Origin: Emticicia oligotrophica DSM 17448
GTDB lineage: Bacteria > Bacteroidota > Bacteroidia > Cytophagales > Spirosomataceae
Direction: 5' to 3'
Length of the DNA: 64,000 nucleotides
Assembly: GCF_000263195.1 (NCBI RefSeq)
Contig: NC_018748.1
Span: forward strand, 2,604,001-2,668,000
The position numbers and the translations under genes are program-made. The notes beneath the pieces were generated by a model, which did not search any database, had not been told where the DNA came from, and saw nothing but the letters and a program-made list of their open reading frames with translations. Positions 26,205 to 33,358 of the stretch are shown piece after piece; within the stretch, counting starts at the first letter, position 1; every line of letters begins with the position of its first letter.

Positions 26205-28337
26205 TTAAGGTAATGCAAAAGCCAAATATTTATCACCTGATGGTGTCTTTAATTTGCCACCACCACAGGCGATAACTACGTATTGCTTCCCTCCAACGGC
26301 ATAAACACTTGGCGAAGCATAGCCTGCTGCTGGTAGTGTTACTTGCCAGAGTATCTTACCTGTTTTTCGGTCAATGGCTCTAAATTGATGGTCTTTTGTG
26401 GCTGCAATAAATAAGATACCTCCCGCCGTAACGGCTGGTCCTCCGTAGTTATCAGTACCAGTTACAGGAATTCCCTTCGCTGTGAGTTCTGGATATTCTC
26501 CCAGTGGAATTTGCCAAATAAGCTTTCCGCTGTTCATATTAATGGCCGTGAGTGTTCCCCAAGGTGGGGTACTAATAGGGTAACCGTTACTATCATACCA
26601 GCGATTATAACCTGTAATTTTATATGGGCTTTCCGAAAGATTTGACTTGTTGACTGTTTTTATCAAGTCATCTTTTCCGAATAAAAACTGAATAATTGCC
26701 TTACTTTCTTCGGTTTTGATATGGGTTAAGGCAGGCATACGTCCACGCCCTTTTGATATGAGTTGTAGAATGACTGCTTCATTATATTTTGTTTCAATGT
26801 TATGGAGTGAAGGAAATGTTCCATCTTCGTTTCCTTCACGATTGACTCCATGACAAGTCATACAATGGGTTTGATAGAGCTTTTTGCCCGAAGAATAATT
26901 AGATTGGTTATTAGTAGTTGATGGTACATCGACCAACGAACTATACACTGGATTTTCTTTGGCCGGAACATACATAATGCTATTTTCATCAACCGCTGCA
27001 CCGCCCCATTGAGCTCCGCCATCGGTTCCAGGAAAGAAAACCGTTCGATTTTTACCTAATGGAATAAAAGCTTGACCCGTAGATGCTTCCTTCATTTGTG
27101 CGACTATCTGTTCTTTGTTCGAAGCAAATGGATTTATATCGTTAATAGTAAAGCTTTGTCGAGTAAATGGTTCGGGTAAAACTGGAAACGGCTGTGTAGG
27201 AGATGTTTGCTCTCCTTTGATAGTAGAAGCCATAACCGCACGCTCTTCGATATGAAAAATAGGTTTTCCACTCACTCGGTCGAAGACAAAAGTGAATCCC
27301 TGCTTGCTCAATACCGACACAACATCAATTTTTTTCCCATGTTGAGTTATGGTAAATAAGTTTGGTGGAGCAGGAATATCTCTGTCCCAAATGTCGTGGT
27401 GTACTGTCTGAAAATGCCATAGTCTTTTACCTGTATTGGCATCTAAAGCCAGCAAACAATTAGCAAAAAGATTGTCTCCTTTTCGATTGCCTCCATAAAA
27501 ATCAAATGCTGCTGAACCAGTTGGAGCATAGACAATCCCTCGTTTTTGGTCGATAGCCATTCCCATCCAATTATTCGCTCCGCCAATATTTTTATAATTG
27601 TCTTTTTCCCATGTCTTGTAACCAAACTCATTAGGGTGAGGAATTGTATGAAATGTCCAAAGTTTTTTCCCTGTTCGTGCATCAAAAGCCCTAATATCAC
27701 CTAGCAAAGCCGTTGCACTCTCCGAGACCCTCATGCCTACAATCAACGTATTTTTATAGATTGCGGGTGGTGTGTTCAAAACTACGTATTCATCGGCACC
27801 AGGGCGTTTAATTCCATCAATTAGATGAATTTTCCCCTTCGTACCAAACGATAAAATCGGCTGCCCATTTTTAGCATCTAAGGCGTAAAGAAAAGCTCCG
27901 TAACCGAAGAATATTCTCTCTTCACGTCCGTCTGTCCAATAACTTATACCTCGACTGGTCATACTGAAAGTATTATCTTTTAGTTCAGTTTTCCATATTT
28001 CTTTACCTGATGCAGCATCTATGGCAAATGCTTGTGAACCAGCCGAAACCCCATAAAGAATTCCTTTGATAATTAATGGATTACATTGGATTTGGGTAGC
28101 GTTTTTCATGGTATCTGCCCCTCCCGAACTGTAAACCCAAGCTAATTTTAAGGACGAAACATTCTCGGGTGTAATTTGCGAGAGTGCTGAATAATGATTG
28201 CAATTGTCGCCACCATTATAACTTGGCCAATCGTTTATGCCAATATTTTCTGTATTGGAGAAAAGAAAAAATGATACAAAAAAAACTACTAAGACTTGAA
28301 TAGTAGTCAAGTATCGTTTTCTGAACAGTTTTTGCAT
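26205..28337 (-). CDS. PQQ-dependent dehydrogenase with an inserted cytochrome c domain
   Basis: About 710 residues from the ATG at 28337; an in-frame TTG at 28379 is less likely because MQKLFRKRYLTTIQVLVVFFVSF is a normal signal or anchor. The eight-bladed quinoprotein propeller shows repeated blade endings such as ALDANTGKRLWHFQT, the glucose-dehydrogenase-like HHDIWDRDIPAPPN, and GTDGGAQWGGAAVD. A haem c site CMTCH (about 492-496), with a later Met (GRGRMPALT) as probable sixth ligand, sits between propeller blades near the C-terminus. Electrons would pass from a periplasmic sugar or alcohol to the haem. It needs cytochrome c maturation, for which the ccmF-like gene nearby is relevant. PQQ synthesis genes are not seen here. 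Confidence 0.88.
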   Translation of the reverse strand: MQKLFRKRYLTTIQVLVVFFVSFFLFSNTENIGINDWPSYNGGDNCNHYSALSQITPENVSSLKLAWVYSSGGADTMKNATQIQCNPLIIKGILYGVSAGSQAFAIDAASGKEIWKTELKDNTFSMTSRGISYWTDGREERIFFGYGAFLYALDAKNGQPILSFGTKGKIHLIDGIKRPGADEYVVLNTPPAIYKNTLIVGMRVSESATALLGDIRAFDARTGKKLWTFHTIPHPNEFGYKTWEKDNYKNIGGANNWMGMAIDQKRGIVYAPTGSAAFDFYGGNRKGDNLFANCLLALDANTGKRLWHFQTVHHDIWDRDIPAPPNLFTITQHGKKIDVVSVLSKQGFTFVFDRVSGKPIFHIEERAVMASTIKGEQTSPTQPFPVLPEPFTRQSFTINDINPFASNKEQIVAQMKEASTGQAFIPLGKNRTVFFPGTDGGAQWGGAAVDENSIMYVPAKENPVYSSLVDVPSTTNNQSNYSSGKKLYQTHCMTCHGVNREGNEDGTFPSLHNIETKYNEAVILQLISKGRGRMPALTHIKTEESKAIIQFLFGKDDLIKTVNKSNLSESPYKITGYNRWYDSNGYPISTPPWGTLTAINMNSGKLIWQIPLGEYPELTAKGIPVTGTDNYGGPAVTAGGILFIAATKDHQFRAIDRKTGKILWQVTLPAAGYASPSVYAVGGKQYVVIACGGGKLKTPSGDKYLAFALP

Positions 28338-28577
28338 TGTTGAAGAATAATGTGGCGTTTTTCTGAAAAATAATACCAATATTACAAACTATAAACAGCT
28401 AAAACAAATGTCTGAGTATATTCAAAATGAAAGTTTGTGAGGATGATAAATGGTTGAATATTAGTTATTTATACAGAAAGTGCTCTTTTTGAAGTGTATG
28501 ATTGGCAGAGAAAAATATTATTTTACAAAAAACTTGACGAACTTTACGTTTTAAAAATACAAAGATTCTAAACTTCA

Positions 28578-29879
28578 ATGAATATTCTAATACTTGGTTC
28601 GGGCGGACGTGAGCATACTTTTGCTTGGAAAATTGCACAATCAAAAAACTGTACGAAACTTTTTGTTGCACCTGGAAATGCCGGAACAGCACAACTAGCA
28701 ACCAATCTAAATATTGGTGTAAACGATTTTGAAGCCATTGGCAATGCAGTAAAAGAAAACCAAATTGATATGGTTGTGGTTGGGCCAGAAGAACCACTTG
28801 TGCGGGGAGTAGTAGATTATTTTAAAAAAGATAAAACTCTTAAAAAAGTAAGAATCGTTGGCCCCGATGCTTCAGGAGCAAGACTTGAAGGAAGTAAAGA
28901 TTTCTCAAAGGCTTTTATGCAGAAATACAACATTCCTGCTGGAGCTTCAAAAACTTTCACGAAAGATACCCTTGCGGAAGGTTTGGCTTATCTCGAAACT
29001 CAATCTTTGCCAATCGTATTGAAAGCCGATGGTTTGGCTGCAGGAAAAGGTGTAATCATTGCTGAATCAATGGCCGATGCTAAAACGGCACTTCATGAAA
29101 TGCTCGCCGAAGCCAAATTTGGCGATGCCAGTAGCAAAGTGCTTATCGAACAGTATTTATCGGGTATTGAACTTTCAGTTTTTGTATTAAGCGATGGTAA
29201 AAATTATAAGATTTTACCCGAAGCTAAAGACTATAAGCGAATTGGCGTAAATGATAAAGGCTTAAATACAGGTGGAATGGGAGCGGTTTCGCCAGTTCCA
29301 TTTGCTGATGCCGATTTTTTGGCCAAAGTTGATGAACGAATTGTGAAACCCACACTTGAAGGCCTACAAGCAGAGGGAATCAAATATGTAGGATTTATTT
29401 TCGTTGGTTTAATGAATGTTAATGGCGACCCTTACGTAATTGAATACAATGCTCGCATGGGAGACCCAGAAACTGAAGTAGTTTTACCGAGAATCAAAAC
29501 CGATATGGTAAAATTATTGAAAGCAACGGCCGATGGAAAGTTAGATAAGATTAAACTAACCATAAATCCGAAAGCAGCCATTGCTACAGTTTCGGTTGCT
29601 AAAGGATACCCAGAAGATTACCGTAAAGGTGATGTGATGACGATTCCAGAAGCTGATAAAGATACGATTATTTTTCATGCTGGAACAAAAATAGCTACTG
29701 ATGGAAACGTAGTTACGAGTGGCGGACGTGTAATCGTAACAACTGCTATGGCTCGTACGCTAAATTCTGCCCGCAAAAAATCGCAGGCAATGGCAAAAAA
29801 GATTATATTTGAAGGAAAATATTTCCGCAATGACATCGGTAAAGACTTATTGAAGTTTTTAAAGGATGAAAATTCGTAA
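28578..29879 (+). CDS. purD: Phosphoribosylamine--glycine ligase
   Basis: A 433-residue ATP-grasp enzyme. The N-terminal PurD opening is ILILGSGGREHTFAWKI (3-19) with VAPGNAGTA shortly after, then the VVGPEEPLVRG segment, the ATP-grasp lysine loop VLKADGLAAGKGVI, GGMGAVSPVPF, and EYNARMGDPETEV with the metal-binding residues. It makes glycinamide ribonucleotide in purine synthesis. It stands alone here. Its last codons overlap the start of a broken antitoxin-like gene at 29866. Confidence 0.96.
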   Translation: MNILILGSGGREHTFAWKIAQSKNCTKLFVAPGNAGTAQLATNLNIGVNDFEAIGNAVKENQIDMVVVGPEEPLVRGVVDYFKKDKTLKKVRIVGPDASGARLEGSKDFSKAFMQKYNIPAGASKTFTKDTLAEGLAYLETQSLPIVLKADGLAAGKGVIIAESMADAKTALHEMLAEAKFGDASSKVLIEQYLSGIELSVFVLSDGKNYKILPEAKDYKRIGVNDKGLNTGGMGAVSPVPFADADFLAKVDERIVKPTLEGLQAEGIKYVGFIFVGLMNVNGDPYVIEYNARMGDPETEVVLPRIKTDMVKLLKATADGKLDKIKLTINPKAAIATVSVAKGYPEDYRKGDVMTIPEADKDTIIFHAGTKIATDGNVVTSGGRVIVTTAMARTLNSARKKSQAMAKKIIFEGKYFRNDIGKDLLKFLKDENS

Positions 29880-30036
29880 AGAAATTAAACTTATACCTGC
29901 TCAAAAGGAATTTGTGGAAGATTTGAAACATTCATTAGAATAAGTAGAATTATATTTACAAGGAAAGATTCGGTTATAAGATGCTTTTGAGTTTTTAGAG
30001 GAGTTAAAAAGAGAAGAATTAAACTTCATGCCGTAG
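29866..30036 (+). pseudogene. Broken antitoxin-like small gene overlapping the end of purD
   Basis: An ATG at 29866 opens a frame (different from purD) reading MKIRKEIKLIPAQKEFVEDL and on to a stop at 29941. Past that stop, the same frame continues with VELYLQGKIRL, a second stop at 29977, then DAFEFLEELKREELNF and a stop at 30034. Read through, this is about 54 residues in the style of small Bacteroidota antitoxins that pair with RelE/ParE toxins (pattern ...Q K . F V . . . K . S L . E V E L . . . G K I . L . . A . . F L . E L). No toxin gene follows. The continuous similarity across two stops is what makes me call a pseudogene; the family match is from memory. Confidence 0.5.
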
Positions 30037-30160
30037 GTATGAAACATTTTCTTAATTAAAATCCCGAAGGGATTTTAATTAAACGGTTGATATTTTAATT
30101 AAAATAACAACTGACCATTAGGCAAAATGCCTAAACTTTCATTAAACCCATTCGTGGGTT
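30025..30160. repeat. Cluster of four short hairpin repeats
   Basis: Between the antitoxin remnant and the PSP1 gene lie, in order: TTCATGCC-GTA-GGTATGAA (30025-30043), TTAATTAAAATCCC-GAA-GGGATTTTAATTAA (30052-30082), TTAGGCA-AAA-TGCCTAA (30118-30134) and AACCCA-TTCG-TGGGTT (30145-30160). A separate palindrome TATTTTAATTAAAATA lies at 30091-30106. A GAA-loop hairpin of the same kind (ATCCTGAAGGGAT) occurs again at 58956, so this looks like a dispersed short-repeat family of the genome. Number and spread cannot be judged from one window. Confidence 0.6.
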
Positions 30161-30184
30161 GAACTATAGATATATACAAAAAAA

Positions 30185-31945
30185 ATGGGCTGTGGACAAT
30201 GTTCATCGGGAGGTTGTGGAGCAGTTAAAGCAATAGGCCAAACCGAAAAATCGAATCATAAAACCGTAGCAGGATGCTCATCTGGAGGCTGCTCAACGGG
30301 TGGATGTAATAAAATGAATGCGTTTGACTGGTTATCTAATATGGATGTACCACGTTCAATGCGTTATGATGTGGTGGAGGTGAAGTTTAAAGGCGGACGT
30401 AAAGAGTATTTCCGCAATTCAAATAACCTAGACCTCTACACTGGCGATTTCGTAGTTTGCGAAATGGCTTCGGGCTATCATATTGGTACTGTATCACTGC
30501 AAGGCGAGCTAGTACGTTTGCAAATGATAAAGAAAGGTATCAAAGACAATGAAGAGCTTCGTAAAATTCTACGTGTAGGTACTGAGCGAGATTTAGAAAA
30601 ACACCAACAATCTATTGCACGCGATATACCTACAATGTATCGAGTGCGTGAAATTGCCAAGGAATTGAAGCTACAAATGAAGATGTCAGATGTGGAGTTT
30701 CAGTCTGATAACACAAAAGCTACCTTCTACTATTCTGCCGACGACCGTGTCGATTTTCGTGAAATGATTAAAATTTTGGCTTCTGAATTTAAAATCAGAG
30801 TTGAAATGAAACAAATCAGTTTACGTCAAGAAGCTGCACGCGTGGGTGGAGTTGGCTCATGTGGGCGTGAGTTATGTTGCTCTACATGGTTGACTGATTT
30901 TCGTGCCATTCCTACTTCAGCAGCACGTTATCAGAATCTTTCGCTTAATCCGGCCAAGCTTTCTGGGCAATGTGGCCGTTTGAAGTGTTGTTTAAACTAT
31001 GAGTTAGAAACTTATCTCGATGCCCTAAGCGATATTCCAACTGTAGATAAACCTTTGAAAACAGAAAAAGGGATAGCGGTATTACAAAAGACCGATATTT
31101 TTCGTCGAATCATGTGGTTTAGCTACAATAATGATATTAACTGGCATTCGCTTCCAATTCATCAAGTAGTAGAAATTATGAAGATGAATGAAAATGGAAT
31201 TTTACCTAATTCGCTCGAAGACTTAAATATTGTTGACACAGAGATTTTGGATAAGAATGCCCCTAAAAACTCTGACTTAGACCGTTTGGATAAAAAATAT
31301 ACTGATAAGAAGAAACAGCCACAAAACCAGGTTAATAGAAACCAGCCTAATCGCCCGAATAATTCACCCCAAAATAATCAGAATAACAAAAATGCTGATT
31401 CTACGAAGGTGCAAGAACCTGTTTCTCAAAAGCAGCATAATCAAGGTAAACAAAACCAACCGCAAGGAAATAACCAGCAGGGTGGAAAGCCACAAGGAGA
31501 TTCTCAAAAAAATCAAGGTAATAATCAGCCGAGGGGAAATAACCAGCCAAATAATCAGAATAAAGGTAATAACCAACAGGCGAATCAAAAACAGCAAAAT
31601 CAAGGCAATAACCAGCCTAAAAACCACCCGAATAATCAAAAGCAGGGTAATCAGAATCAGCAGGGAAGCCAACCAAATAACCAACAAAAGCAAGCTAACC
31701 AGCCGAATCAACAACCTAAGCAGCAAGGCGGTGGACAAGCGAAACCAAACCAGCCACAAGGTGGAAATCAAGGCCAGCAAGGCGGTGGAAAGCCAAACCA
31801 AAATCGACCGAATAATAATCAAGGTGGTGGAGGCAACCAACCAAAACACCAGAATAATCAGCCTAAAAAGGGAAATCAGCAAAATCCTCAGCAAAAGCAA
31901 GGAGATAAGCCTAATCAGCCAAATAAACCTAATGGTGCTGCCTAA
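30185..31945 (+). CDS. ricT: PSP1-domain (RicT/YaaT-like) protein with a long Q/N/G-rich tail
   Basis: A 586-residue protein. The N-terminus is Cys/Gly-rich (CGQCSSGGC at 3-11, CSSGGCSTGGC at 31-41). The PSP1 C-terminal-type domain covers about 60-300 and includes the conserved cysteine pairs CGRELCC (226-232) and CGRLKCC (263-269), which hold iron-sulfur clusters in the Bacillus RicT complex. Residues from about 376 to the end are almost only Gln, Asn, Gly, Pro and Lys and are surely disordered. In Bacteroidota the gene commonly precedes gldH, as here. A role in RNA processing by analogy with RicT is possible, but RicA and RicF partners are not in view. Confidence 0.85.
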   Translation: MGCGQCSSGGCGAVKAIGQTEKSNHKTVAGCSSGGCSTGGCNKMNAFDWLSNMDVPRSMRYDVVEVKFKGGRKEYFRNSNNLDLYTGDFVVCEMASGYHIGTVSLQGELVRLQMIKKGIKDNEELRKILRVGTERDLEKHQQSIARDIPTMYRVREIAKELKLQMKMSDVEFQSDNTKATFYYSADDRVDFREMIKILASEFKIRVEMKQISLRQEAARVGGVGSCGRELCCSTWLTDFRAIPTSAARYQNLSLNPAKLSGQCGRLKCCLNYELETYLDALSDIPTVDKPLKTEKGIAVLQKTDIFRRIMWFSYNNDINWHSLPIHQVVEIMKMNENGILPNSLEDLNIVDTEILDKNAPKNSDLDRLDKKYTDKKKQPQNQVNRNQPNRPNNSPQNNQNNKNADSTKVQEPVSQKQHNQGKQNQPQGNNQQGGKPQGDSQKNQGNNQPRGNNQPNNQNKGNNQQANQKQQNQGNNQPKNHPNNQKQGNQNQQGSQPNNQQKQANQPNQQPKQQGGGQAKPNQPQGGNQGQQGGGKPNQNRPNNNQGGGGNQPKHQNNQPKKGNQQNPQQKQGDKPNQPNKPNGAA

Positions 31946-31953
31946 ATATTAAG

Positions 31954-31991
31954 AAAATCCTGTAAGTGTTGAATAAACCTTACAGGATTTT
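31954..31991 (+). terminator. Intrinsic terminator after the PSP1 gene
   Basis: AAAATCCTGTAAG (31954-31966) pairs perfectly over 13 bases with CTTACAGGATTTT (31979-31991), with a 12-base loop. The T-run is short (four T). It lies 55 bases before the gldH start, so gldH may be expressed partly by read-through or from its own promoter. Confidence 0.65.
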
Positions 31992-32045
31992 AATCATAAA
32001 ATGAAGCAAGGCTTCGTTTGTAAAAATACAAAAGAGTTAATTGAT

Positions 32046-32564
32046 ATGAACAACAAACAAAAATTGGTACATTTCTTCAAGCAATCAAGCACTATTATTT
32101 CGGCAATTTTACTATCAGTATGGGTTTTGTCGTGCGATAGCAATGCCATTTATAAGTCTTATGAAGATTTAAAAGATACCAATTGGTATGTGAAAAATAT
32201 TCCTTCGTTTGCATTTGAAGTTAAAGATGAAACGATTCCATACAATATTTATATCCTCATTCGTAATGCATCTCAATACCCATACAATAACCTTTATGTA
32301 ACACGCTACATCTACGGACCCGATGGTAAGCCGCTTAGTAGTCGTTTGGAAGAACTTACACTTTTCGACCCTAAAACGGGTAAACCATTAGGAGAAGGAT
32401 TAGGCGATATTTTCGACCATAAGGTTCTGTCTAGCCAAAACTTTAAGTTTCCTAAGAAGGGAAAATATACTATCAAATTGAAGCAATATATGCGTCAAGA
32501 CCCTCTTCCATTCGTTATGTCGGTGGGAATAAGTGTAGAAAAACCGCTTCCGACAAAACAATAA
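32046..32564 (+). CDS. gldH: Gliding motility lipoprotein GldH
   Basis: A 172-residue lipoprotein from the ATG at 32046, preferred over 32001 because it places a clean signal with lipobox VLSC (Cys30). The mature part has the GldH features: CDSNAIYKSYEDLKD, the NIPSFAFEVKDETIPYNIY strand pair and LYVTRYIYGPDGKPLSS. GldH is needed for gliding and type IX secretion in Flavobacterium, acting in the outer membrane or periplasm. Its position after the PSP1 gene matches other Bacteroidota. The porT gene 22 kb away belongs to the same secretion system. Confidence 0.85.
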   Translation: MNNKQKLVHFFKQSSTIISAILLSVWVLSCDSNAIYKSYEDLKDTNWYVKNIPSFAFEVKDETIPYNIYILIRNASQYPYNNLYVTRYIYGPDGKPLSSRLEELTLFDPKTGKPLGEGLGDIFDHKVLSSQNFKFPKKGKYTIKLKQYMRQDPLPFVMSVGISVEKPLPTKQ

Positions 32565-32659
32565 CTAAGCATTTGAAGTTTGAATTTATGAACGCCAGAG
32601 GGAACGTAAACGCTTGAAAGTTTACATACAGAACTCAAGACTCATTACTCAAAACTCTC

Positions 32660-33289
32660 ATGTCATTTTTACCTCTTTTTCCTTTAAATTTAGTGGTTTT
32701 CCCGCATGAAGACCTAAATTTACATATTTTCGAACCTCGGTATCGACAGCTTATCAACGAATGTTTAGAAGAAAATAAAACATTTGGAGTACCATCTTTT
32801 ATCAATGGTAAACTTCGAGGTTATGGTACTGAAGTTGAAATCAAACAACTCTCCAAACGCTACGGAGATGGTCGAATGGATATCAAAACACGTGGTTTGC
32901 GTATTTTTAGAATCGTAGATTTCCAGAATCCAGCAAAAGAAAAACTATACGCAGGTGGAGATGTGATTTTTGTGGCAAATGAAGACTTAAACGAAGAAAT
33001 TAATCCCTATTTACTTTCTTTGGTAGAAAGACTTTATCAACTTCTCAAAATAAAAGTCGATTATGCCAAACCAGAATACATGCCATTTAGCTACCGAATT
33101 GTGCACAAAATAGGCATTACGGTTGCCGAAGAATACGAACTATTGACTACACCTGATGAGCGGGTGCGTCAAGAAATATTAATTGAGCACCTTGAGCGAA
33201 TTATTCCTGTAGTAACTGAAGTGGAACGAACCAAGGAACGGATAGCCATGAATGGTCATTTCAAAGAACTCGACCCTTTGAATTTTTAG
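32660..33289 (+). CDS. Lon substrate-binding-domain protein
   Basis: A 209-residue stand-alone homologue of the N-terminal domain of Lon protease: the opening LPLFPLNLVVFPHEDLNLHIFEPRYRQL (2-29 region) is the family signature, followed by a beta part and a helical end. It lacks the ATPase and peptidase domains, so it is not itself a protease. The function of such stand-alone copies is unknown; an adaptor or peptide-binding role is often assumed. It is followed directly by a terminator. Confidence 0.88.
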   Translation: MSFLPLFPLNLVVFPHEDLNLHIFEPRYRQLINECLEENKTFGVPSFINGKLRGYGTEVEIKQLSKRYGDGRMDIKTRGLRIFRIVDFQNPAKEKLYAGGDVIFVANEDLNEEINPYLLSLVERLYQLLKIKVDYAKPEYMPFSYRIVHKIGITVAEEYELLTTPDERVRQEILIEHLERIIPVVTEVERTKERIAMNGHFKELDPLNF

Positions 33290-33290
33290 G

Positions 33291-33332
33291 AAAAAATGCA
33301 ATCTTTGGGGTAACCAAGATTGCATTTTTTTA
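33291..33332 (+). terminator. Intrinsic terminator two bases after the Lon-domain gene
   Basis: AAAAAATGCAATCTT (33291-33305) pairs with AAGATTGCATTTTTT (33316-33330) and the stem continues with TGG/CCA. It ends in a T-run on the plus strand and also starts with an A-run, so it could act both ways. The next gene starts 27 bases later and therefore probably has its own promoter overlapping this element. Confidence 0.8.
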
Positions 33333-33358
33333 TAAAACCCTATTTCCTAACTTCGTCA

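Noticed and set aside
31364-31952. Long overlapping open frames on both strands (178 and 186 residues) inside the PSP1 gene
   Set aside because: They lie in the Q/N/G low-complexity tail, where repetitive codons keep other frames open. Their products are strongly biased (Leu/Ile-rich or Lys/Ile/Arg-rich) and match nothing I know.
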